Assembly: GCA_005881895.1 (NCBI GenBank)
Contig: VBCG01000007.1
Location: forward strand, 1 to 32,202
DNA length: 32,202 nucleotides
Source: Betaproteobacteria bacterium
GTDB taxonomy: Bacteria > Pseudomonadota > Gammaproteobacteria > Burkholderiales > Casimicrobiaceae
Direction of reading: 5' to 3'
Shown here: one piece after another, positions 25,756-32,202 of the stretch
Layout of the letters: each line of letters opens with the position of its first letter
Position numbering within the stretch: the first letter of the stretch is position 1
Made by a program: the position numbers and the translations under genes
The notes under the pieces: generated by a model
The model's input: only the letters and a program-made list of their open reading frames with translations
What the model was told of the DNA's origin: nothing
The model's database searches: none

Positions 25756-26059
25756 GATTTATCGAGTGGCTGGCGAGTGAGCATTCTACCGGTCCGAGTG
25801 ACGCATATCTCGTAGTGTGCCAGCGAGCAGGGCGCGTCGATGCGCTCGGATGTCCGCAATCTAGGTTTCCTACGGGGCGCATCCGACCAATGGGAGGATG
25901 CGCGCGAGCGGCCGCTCGCCAACCCAAGGCTTCGCTCGCAGCGCCACCCGTGACGGAAACCGCGGACACTCGCGCTCGCCGCGCCCTGCCCGCTGCCACG
26001 GAAACGCCGATGTGATTCGAAGCAAGTTGCGACGAGCCGATCGAATTGAGCGCCTCGGA
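25756..26059. other. Gene-free spacer with strong palindromes
   Basis: About 304 bases without a supported gene. It holds a hairpin with arms GCGCATCC and GGATGCGC (about 25877-25903, eleven-base loop) and, directly after, a perfect 16-base palindrome centred on a GCGGCCGC core (25904-25919). No T-tract follows. The rest is GC-rich with no clear promoter. It could carry transcription stop signals for the dctQMP transcript. Confidence 0.5.
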
Positions 26060-27250
26060 TCACCACAGCGCGTCGAAGCGGGGTGAGCCGCTGCGCGAAG
26101 GGCGCCTGTGGCGCAGTCGGCGAAGCGGACGGCGCGGCCGGGTCGGCGGCGTTGGGTCGACGCTCACGGCCGCGCCGGGTCGTCCCGCTTCGACGACGTG
26201 ATTTGCGCCACGCCGAAGCCCCGAGTTTTTCTTGATCATCGCCTTTGCGTCATCGAGCAACGCCTGACCGTTCGCACCTTTTGCGCCGGCTTCCTGGATC
26301 CATTCTTTGACGACGCTCTCGGTCGCCTTCTGCCAGCGATCATATTCAGCGGGCGTCAAGACATCGAACACACCGTTCGCTTCGCGGGCGAGCTTCTTCG
26401 CGGGCTCGGTCGTTGCGTCAAACGCCTGACCGATCATTTTTGACGTTTCGATTCCGCTGTTGGCGTCGATTACCTTCTTGAGATCGGGCGGCAGGCTGTC
26501 GTATTTCGCCTGATTCATGGCAACGACGAAAATCGAGTTCGACATCTTCGGCGCGTTCGGCGCGTTGTCGAGGTGATATTTGGCGATTTCTTGTAGCTTG
26601 ATCGTCGGCACGATCTCCCACGGCACCGCAACACCGTCGATCACGCCCTTCGCGACTGATTCCGGCACTTGCGGCACCGGCATCTGCACGGGGCTCGCGC
26701 CCAAGGAAGCAAGAAACTTCGAGCCGATGCGCGTGGGCGCGCGGACCTTCTGTCCCTTGATCTCATCGAGATTGGTCACGCGCTTGTTAGCGAAGTGCAA
26801 GAGCGATCCGTCATGCAGGTGCGCCGCGATCAGCTTCGTCCCTTTGAATTCGTCCAGCGAATTTTTCTGGATGTATTCCCACAGCGCCGGGCTGCCGCCT
26901 TCTGCGTTCTTGGCCATGAACGGCAGCTCGAACACTTCGGACTTGATGAAACGGCCCGCCTGGTATGTGGGGATCGTCCAGATGATGTCCGCCACACCGT
27001 CGCGCGCTTGATCGAAAAGCTGCGGCGGCGTTCCACCCAATTGCATCGCCGGATAGATTTGGCACTTCAAGCGTCCGCCAGATTCCTTGTTGATCTTGTC
27101 GCACCACGGGTTGAAGAACTTGGCCTGGATCGTCGCTTGCGGTGGCAGAAAGTGATGGACCTTGAGCACGACTTCCTGCGACAGAGCGCCGCCCGCATAC
27201 AAAGTGACCGCGGTCGCGAGCATGTATTTGATCCACAGCGAGTGTTTCAT
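26060..27250 (-). CDS. dctP: TRAP transporter substrate-binding protein DctP, abnormally extended C-terminus
   Basis: A 396-residue periplasmic solute receptor. ATG 27250 follows a perfect AGGAGG; the signal peptide probably ends at Ser24 (GGALS-QEV). The mature protein is typical DctP: LKVHHFLPP, FFNPWCDKINKESGGRLKCQIYP, ELPFMAKNAEG, the RAPTRIGSKFLASLGASPVQMPVPQVPE stretch containing the carboxylate-binding Arg, and AMIKKN at the usual end. After that the frame continues for about 50 residues rich in Arg and Pro, encoded by a nested palindrome (26071-26195). DctP proteins are normally about 330-345 residues, so the tail looks like a lost stop codon. The ligand is unknown; an aromatic or other carboxylate is likely from the pobA neighbour. 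Confidence 0.9.
   Translation of the reverse strand: MKHSLWIKYMLATAVTLYAGGALSQEVVLKVHHFLPPQATIQAKFFNPWCDKINKESGGRLKCQIYPAMQLGGTPPQLFDQARDGVADIIWTIPTYQAGRFIKSEVFELPFMAKNAEGGSPALWEYIQKNSLDEFKGTKLIAAHLHDGSLLHFANKRVTNLDEIKGQKVRAPTRIGSKFLASLGASPVQMPVPQVPESVAKGVIDGVAVPWEIVPTIKLQEIAKYHLDNAPNAPKMSNSIFVVAMNQAKYDSLPPDLKKVIDANSGIETSKMIGQAFDATTEPAKKLAREANGVFDVLTPAEYDRWQKATESVVKEWIQEAGAKGANGQALLDDAKAMIKKNSGLRRGANHVVEAGRPGAAVSVDPTPPTRPRRPLRRLRHRRPSRSGSPRFDALW
26071..26195. repeat. Nested palindrome covering the dctP 3' end
   Basis: Outer perfect arms of 12 bases, CGTCGAAGCGGG (26071-26082) and its complement (26184-26195), enclose inner perfect arms of 10 bases, CGGCGCGGCC (26130-26139) and 26168-26177; a further 6-base pair (CTGCGC with GCGCAG) lies in the left half. 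Such architecture fits a REP-like intergenic element or terminator, and it is being read as codons of dctP. Confidence 0.6.
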
Positions 27251-27276
27251 TTTTCCTCCTTCTGGTTGATGAACGA

Positions 27277-28602
27277 TTACTTGAACGTATGAACAAGGTA
27301 GAGCGATATGATCGGAAAGAACACCAGCAGAACGATGCGCACGAAGTCCGACAGCAGGAACGGCACCACACCCTTGAACGTTTCGGTAAGCGGGACGTCT
27401 TTCGCGAGCCGATTGATGATGTAGACGTTCATCCCAACCGGTGGATGCACGAGGCCGATTTCGACCACCATCAACGCCAGGATGCCGAACCAGATCGACT
27501 TGTCGACCTGCGACAACCCGAAGTAGTCGAGACCCATCACCATCGGATAGAAGATGGGGATCGTGAGCAGGATCATCGCCAGCGCATCCATCACACAACC
27601 AAGGAAGATGTAGATGGCAAGGATCATGAACATCACAAGCAGTGGCGACAGGCCGCTATCCTTGACCCAGGTCGCGAGCTCCACCGGCATTTGTGAAAGC
27701 GCGAGCGCTGTATTCAGCATGTCGGCACCGAGCAGCACGAGAAAGATCATCGCCGTCGCCTGCGCCGTCCCAAGCGCACTATCGGTGAGTCCCTTGGCGC
27801 GCATGCCGCCGATGACGGCGAGACCGCCACATGCCGCGGCGCCGATCGCTGCTGCTTCGGTCGGATTCGCCCAGCCGCCGTAGATGCCGACGATGACGAC
27901 GAGAAACACGACCAGCACAGGAAAGACCTGCAGACTGCTCTTCAGCCGCTCGGACCACGGGAAACGCGGTCCGGCGGGCCCCGCTGCGGGCTTCAGTGTC
28001 ACGATGATCCGCACGACAAGCATGTAACCGAGCATCGCGATGATGCCCGGGATGAACGCCGCGACGAACAGCTTGCCGATCGATTCCTGCGTCAGGATTG
28101 CGTAGATGACGAGCGGCACCGACGGCGGAATCATGATGCCCAGTGTGCCGCCCGCGGCGAGGGCGCCGGTCGCGAGCGAGCCGGAATAGCCATACCGGCG
28201 CAACTCGGGCAGCGCGACTTGCCCCATCGTCGCTGCGGTCGCGAGCGAGCTGCCGCAGATTGCGCCGAATCCCGCGCAGGCGCCGATCGCGGCCATCGCG
28301 ACTCCGCCCTTGCGATGGCCGAGAAACGTTTCGACGAAGCGAAACAGCAAGCGGCTCAAGCCGCCGTGCGTCGCGAACTGGCCCATCAGCATGAACAGCG
28401 GAATGACGACGAGGTCGTAGTTCGAGAGACGCGCATACGCAAGATTCTTGAGCGAATTGAGCAGTGTGCCGACATTGCCGCCCGTCAAGTAGACGTAAGC
28501 GCCGGCGCCGACCATGAACATCGCGATGCCGATCGGCACGCGGATAATCATCAATGACAGCATGATCGCGAACATGATCGAGCCGATCGCAATCCCGCTC
28601 AT
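27277..28602 (-). CDS. dctM: TRAP transporter large permease DctM
   Basis: A 441-residue membrane protein of the DctM family, the ion-coupled translocation subunit. About twelve to thirteen hydrophobic segments are visible. Typical motifs are IPLFMLMGQ near residue 75, GAICGSSLATAATMG, GTLGIMIPPSVPLVIY, and GLVHPPVGMNVYIIN near the C-terminus. ATG 28602 overlaps the dctQ stop (ATGA), so the subunits are translationally coupled; the longer frame upstream lies inside dctQ and is rejected. dctP follows 26 bases after its stop. Confidence 0.95.
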   Translation of the reverse strand: MSGIAIGSIMFAIMLSLMIIRVPIGIAMFMVGAGAYVYLTGGNVGTLLNSLKNLAYARLSNYDLVVIPLFMLMGQFATHGGLSRLLFRFVETFLGHRKGGVAMAAIGACAGFGAICGSSLATAATMGQVALPELRRYGYSGSLATGALAAGGTLGIMIPPSVPLVIYAILTQESIGKLFVAAFIPGIIAMLGYMLVVRIIVTLKPAAGPAGPRFPWSERLKSSLQVFPVLVVFLVVIVGIYGGWANPTEAAAIGAAACGGLAVIGGMRAKGLTDSALGTAQATAMIFLVLLGADMLNTALALSQMPVELATWVKDSGLSPLLVMFMILAIYIFLGCVMDALAMILLTIPIFYPMVMGLDYFGLSQVDKSIWFGILALMVVEIGLVHPPVGMNVYIINRLAKDVPLTETFKGVVPFLLSDFVRIVLLVFFPIISLYLVHTFK

Positions 28603-29144
28603 CGTCCTGCGCGTCCAGATGCGATCCGCACGTACTTGGCAAAAAGATAGAAGCCTGCAATCGCGAGGAGCGCAAAGCTCGGGACCATCAGTGCCTGCGC
28701 GATCCAGACCGGAAAGCCGAGAATCGCGGACGTCTCTCCGACTTCCTTGATCCCCAACGCGCCGGCGGCCGTACGCCACGCGATCAACGCGCCGAAAAGT
28801 CCGACAAGGAGCGAGCCCAGCGCGTCAAGCGCGGCGACTTTGCGGGTTCCCAGATTGTGCGTGAAGAAATCGACCTTCACGTCGCCGCGCACCATGTGGC
28901 AATAGGCGAAGAACGCTGCCGACGCGAACGCCGCGCCCATCTGCAAGAGCTCGACGTCGCCCGGAACCGTCCACGAAAAGACCTTGCGGCCGACGATCGA
29001 CACGATCTCCATCACGACCATTGCGACGAAGACGAGGCCGCCTGCGATCGCAACGTATTTCGATACAAGCAGCAAAAGGCGTCCGCCTGGACCGAGCTTC
29101 GGTCCAACGGGCTGCTGTCCGCCGATAACCTCCCCTTTGTTCAT
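28599..29144 (-). CDS. dctQ: TRAP transporter small permease DctQ
   Basis: A 181-residue membrane protein with four hydrophobic helices, the small DctQ subunit of a TRAP transporter. Family features are the VGRKVFSWTVPGDVELLQMG segment (the R-x-x-F-x-x-x-x-P-G-x-x-E-L pattern), FAYCHMVRGDVKVDFFT and a third-helix WIAQALMVP. It overlaps dctM by four bases and starts 72 bases after the pobA stop on the same strand, so it may be in one transcript with that broken gene. Confidence 0.93.
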   Translation of the reverse strand: MNKGEVIGGQQPVGPKLGPGGRLLLLVSKYVAIAGGLVFVAMVVMEIVSIVGRKVFSWTVPGDVELLQMGAAFASAAFFAYCHMVRGDVKVDFFTHNLGTRKVAALDALGSLLVGLFGALIAWRTAAGALGIKEVGETSAILGFPVWIAQALMVPSFALLAIAGFYLFAKYVRIASGRAGR

Positions 29145-29216
29145 TCGTTCCGCTCGCGTGACGCGCCGGCTCGCATTGTATGGTCGATTCCGGGCAATGG
29201 CGCTGCCCCTGTACCG

Positions 29217-30463
29217 TCACGCAATTCCAGCGCCGTGTTCCCGACGTATCTTGGCTTCGGATCGGCGCTTAAATTTTTCCACGAGAGCGTATCGCCGAAT
29301 CGGCAATCCGACGTAGTTTTCGGCCAAGGCGGTCTGGAACGCGTGCGAGCTCGCCACCTGATTCAGCTGCGCGAACTGCAGGCGCTGCTGAAATGGATCG
29401 CGATCATCGTAACGGTGCAGCATCGACGTCATCCACCACGACAAATGCTCGGCCGCCCAAACACGCTGGAGCGCCATGGCCGAATAGTGCTCGAGCCCGT
29501 CCCGCCGACCGGTCGCATAGTATTCGATCAACGCGTCCGAAAGCACGCGCACATCGGCGACCGCGAGATTGAGCCCCTTCGCACCCGTCGGCGGTACGAT
29601 GTGCGCCGCATCGCCGGCGAGGAACAGCGTGCCGAACTGCATCGGTTCCAGCACGAAGCTGCGCATCGCGATAATGCCCTTCTGAAAGATGGTGCCTTGC
29701 TTGAGCTCCCAGCCGTCGTTCGTTTCAAGCCGCGCTCCGAGCTCGGCCCAAATGCGTCCGTCGGGCCAATTGTCGATGCGTCTTCCGGATTGCACTGAAA
29801 GTACAGTCGCTGCACTTCGCGCGACCGCGTGCTCACGAGCGAGAACCGCTCGTGATACGCGTAAATCAGCTCCGGCGAATACGGCAGGGCATTGACGAGG
29901 ATACCGAACCAACCGAATGGATACGCGCGTGCGAACTCCTGGCGCGCAGCGAGTGGCACCGAAGGCCGGCACACGCCGTGATAGCCGTCGCAGCCGGCGA
30001 TGAAATCGCAGCGAAGCTCGTATACGCGTTCGTCATGCTCGAAGCGGATGCGCGGCTTCGCCGAGTCGAAGTCGTGGAGGGCGACGTTGCGCACGTCGAA
30101 TAGGATCGTTCCGCCGGCAGCGAGCCGCGCATGAATCAGATCCTTGATCACTTCATCCTGTGCGTACAGCATGATCGCGCGGCCATCGGTCAATTCCGAC
30201 AACGGAATCCGATGACCGCGTCCGCCAAACCGAAACTCGATCCCGTGATGCGGAGCGCCCTCGAGCAACATGCGCTCGCCGACGCCGGTCTCGACCAGCA
30301 GATCGACCGTGCCCTGCTCCAGCACGCCGGCTCGCAGCGTCGTCTCGACTTCAACGCGGCTCCGCGACTCGAGCACGACCGATTCGATGCCGGAAAGATG
30401 CAGGAGATGCGAGAGCAGCAGTCCGGCCGGCCCCGCACCGACGATGGCGACATGCGTGCGGGC
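29217..30463 (-). pseudogene. pobA: 4-hydroxybenzoate 3-monooxygenase, frameshifted and without a normal start
   Basis: An FAD-dependent PobA-type hydroxylase that would turn 4-hydroxybenzoate into protocatechuate. The N-terminal part (30463 to about 29778) reads VAIVGAGPAGLLLSHLLHL, RAGVLEQGTVDLL and FIAGCDGYHGVCRP; the rest is one base out of frame (29777 to 29217) and continues NWPDGRIWAEL, LFLAGDAAHIVPPTGAKGLNLA and LSWWMTSMLHR. A single missing base near 29777/29778 would restore NPEDA-IDNWPDGR. Upstream, the frame holding RTHVAIVGAG (from 30460) has no ATG, GTG or TTG back to the TGA near 30548. The C-terminus runs to a stop at 29217. Either a decayed gene or sequence error; everything else is well conserved. 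Confidence 0.85.
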
Positions 30464-30543
30464 CGGCGCGGAGTTCGTTTCCGCCTTACTTCCTGTGCGA
30501 TCCCCGTTCAGGCGGGTTGAAAATCCGCGGCTGACGCAAGATC

Positions 30544-30612
30544 ATTCGGCTTGGCAGCCATTCGATCAAGACGCGATCGCGAATAACTCTTATTTGACTT
30601 TCGAATACGAAT
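30544..30612. promoter_or_regulatory. Cluster of ATTCG/CGAAT half-sites between pobA and lysR
   Basis: In the 162-base divergent gap the pentamer ATTCG occurs at 30544 and 30560 and its complement CGAAT at 30580, 30602 and 30608. The arrangement of inverted half-sites is what one would expect of a LysR-type operator controlling pobA and its regulator. No clean -35/-10 pair is obvious. Tentative. Confidence 0.35.
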
Positions 30613-30625
30613 CGCGCAAAAAGCC

Positions 30626-31587
30626 GTGTTGAACAAAGTCGATCTCAATCTTCTGCCGATCGCCCTCGCGTTGTACGACGAGTTGAGCGTCAGTCGCGCG
30701 GCGCAGGCGCTCGGCATGAGTCAGCCGGCGGTCAGCATGGCGCTGCGCAAGATGCGCGCAACGTTTAACGACCCGCTGTTCGTGCGCGCGCCGCGCGGGA
30801 TCACACCCACGCCACGCGCGCATGCGTTGATCGCAGTCGCGCGGCCGCTTGTTAGCCAGCTTCGGCAAGGCTTGCTTGCCGAAGAAACATTCAATCCCGG
30901 CGTCAGCACGCGGCCGTTCACATTCGCACTGTCGGATGTCGGCGAAATGGTGTTCCTGCCGAAGCTGCTCGAGCGGTTGCGTGCCCAGGCTCCGCGCGCG
31001 GCGATCCGATCGGTATCCATGCCGCCGCATCAGATCGCCGAAGGACTGGAAAAAGGCGACATCGATCTGACGATCGGATATTTTCCCGACCTTACGCGGC
31101 AGAGCTTTTTCCAGCAGCGATTGTTCACGCATCACTTCGCGTGTCTGATGCGCGCCGGTCACCCGCTCCGCGCGAAACGCTTGACGCTCGAAACGTTTCT
31201 CGCGACGGAACACGCGGTCGTGCGCGCCGGGGGCCGCAGCCAGGAGATCTTCGAGCGTTTTCTCGAGCGCAAGAAGATTTCACGCAAAATCGTTCTCCTC
31301 ACGCCGCATTTCCTGAGCCTGCCGATGATCATCGCCCGCTCGGACCTTGTCACGACGGTGCCGCATGCGCTCGCCTTGTATTTCTCGCGCTTGTCGCCCG
31401 ATCTTGTGATCGCGCGACCGCCGTTCGACATCGCCGGCTTCGACTTGAAGCAGCACATCGCAAGTACCACAATGATTCACGCAACCAATGGCTGCGCAAG
31501 CAGGTGGCGCAGCTTTTCAACGACGAGAGCGACGAATGGAAGGCTGACTGGCAACCAGCCGCACGATCGGGATCGTCAGCGCGCTAG
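30626..31587 (+). pseudogene. LysR-family regulator (NahR/DntR-like), frameshifted near the 3' end
   Basis: A LysR-type regulator divergent from pobA, probably its controller. Start is GTG 30626. The winged HTH reads SVSRAAQALGMSQPAVSMALRKMR, then DPLFVRAPRGITPTPRA; the effector domain has GDIDLTIGYFPDLTRQSFFQQRLF, a NahR/DntR-group pattern. Up to GFDLKQH (about 31453) the frame is normal. After that it reads IASTTMIHATNG and runs to 31642, whereas the next frame gives HRKYHNDSRNQWLRKQVAQLFNDE and stops at 31587, which is the family's usual ending. Restoring four bases (expected KQHWHRKYHND) fixes it. The lost part is about 40 residues, so function could be reduced rather than absent. Confidence 0.83.
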
Positions 31588-31604
31588 CAAGATAGGAGTG
31601 ACGG

Positions 31605-32202
31605 ATGGACACTGCTTCGCAATTTCCGCTCCGCGGCTTTGAGAAGAATCGCATCGAGGCGCTCATCGACGGCATCTTCGCCGTCGCGCTGACGCTGCTC
31701 GTGCTCGACATCAAGTTGCCGGAAGGCATGACTTATGCCACCAACGAGGCGCTATGGAATCGTCTGCTCTCGCTCGAGCGGCATTTCGCGATCTACGCGA
31801 TCAGCTTCATCGTGATCGGCATCTACTGGGTCGCGCATCACGTGCAGTTTCATTACGTCCGCTACACCGATCGACGGCTGATCTGGATCAACATGCTGTT
31901 TCTGCTGCTGATCAGCTTCCTGCCTTTCGCGACCGACCTGGTGGGCGATCACGAAGATCTCGTCCTTCCCTGCGAGATCTACGGCGTGACGCTATTGCTG
32001 CTGAGCGGCTTAAGCTACCTCCATCTGCGCTACCTCAGCCGTCATCCCTATCTCGCGACGCCCGAGCTGACGCCGCTGGCCGTACGCCTAATCAAGCGCC
32101 GAATTGCATTGTTCACCGCTATTCCGGCCTTATCGATGGTGATTGCGCTGTTCAACACGCGTCTGGCGCTCCTTGCATATCTGCTGATCCTCACAGCGCA
32201 TT
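31605..32202 (+). CDS. TMEM175/DUF1211-family membrane protein, right end cut off
   Basis: Reads without a stop from ATG 31605 to the window edge (199 complete codons). The ATG follows AGGAG by eight bases and lies 17 bases after the restored LysR stop. The first helix has NRIEALIDGIFAVALTLLVLDIKLP, a variant of the RxxxFSDGVFAIAITLLVLEI signature of TMEM175-type potassium channels (here LID replaces the FSD triplet). Further helices include YAISFIVIGIYWVAHH and WINMLFLLLISFLPFA, giving about five or six segments so far. The FSD change is worth noting, since that motif lines the pore in the family. Confidence 0.88.
   Translation, partial: MDTASQFPLRGFEKNRIEALIDGIFAVALTLLVLDIKLPEGMTYATNEALWNRLLSLERHFAIYAISFIVIGIYWVAHHVQFHYVRYTDRRLIWINMLFLLLISFLPFATDLVGDHEDLVLPCEIYGVTLLLLSGLSYLHLRYLSRHPYLATPELTPLAVRLIKRRIALFTAIPALSMVIALFNTRLALLAYLLILTAH

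Noticed and set aside
25752-26066. 104-codon minus-strand frame across the spacer between dctP and the hydratase
   Set aside because: Overlaps both neighbours, no ribosome site and no recognisable domain; it runs through palindromes.
29760-29800. Programmed ribosomal frameshift as an explanation for the pobA break
   Set aside because: No slippery heptamer or obvious downstream structure at the junction, PobA is not known to use recoding, and the start codon is also missing.

Overview
The window is GC-rich, densely coded DNA, almost certainly from a betaproteobacterium (Burkholderiales-like). The reasons are the gene families present: a KorABC-type 2-oxoglutarate oxidoreductase with a GltD-like subunit, EgtB/EgtD, a DctPQM TRAP transporter, a UraD/NCS2 purine pair and a pobA-type hydroxylase. 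Genes sit in tight directons, often joined by ATGA overlaps. I found no rRNA, tRNA, CRISPR array, transposase or phage gene.

Layout, left to right. (1) 1-3449, minus strand: a sugar-acid operon in the order dgoK, dgoA, kdgK, SDR and an edge-truncated unknown gene. It would phosphorylate 2-keto-3-deoxy sugar acids and cleave them to pyruvate and glyceraldehyde 3-phosphate. (2) 3523-6760, minus: ald-like dehydrogenase, mobB, a small outer-membrane barrel, moaD and moaE (molybdenum cofactor). (3) 6861-10095, plus: EcsC family, SRAP (HMCES/YedK), uraD and an NCS2 purine/urate permease. (4) 10106-17116, minus: a GltD-like flavoprotein with ferredoxin domains (KorC-like), korA and korB, then an AsmA-family gene. 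A 279-base intergenic stretch built of inverted repeats lies between korC and korA. (5) 17426-20831: selD and an EgtB/SenA-type enzyme on plus, with egtD convergent. This gives a selenophosphate synthetase next to two ergothioneine/selenoneine-type genes. (6) 20938-25755: an unknown membrane-anchored protein with a His/Cys pattern, an MFS transporter, two lipoproteins and an enoyl-CoA hydratase. (7) 26060-31587: a TRAP transporter (dctQ, dctM, dctP) downstream of pobA, with a divergent LysR regulator. (8) 31605 to the right edge: a TMEM175/DUF1211 membrane protein.

The most unusual biology is in three places. The first is the selD-egtB-egtD neighbourhood, which recalls selenoneine clusters but has no visible senB. 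The second is the kor operon with its palindromic spacer. The third is the aromatic-acid module at 26-31.6 kb. There pobA is frameshifted and lacks a normal start, the LysR gene is frameshifted near its 3' end, and dctP runs on for about 50 Arg-rich residues through a nested palindrome. These lesions could be real decay or sequence error; the sequence alone cannot tell.

All functional calls rest on motif reading and family knowledge; no database search was run.
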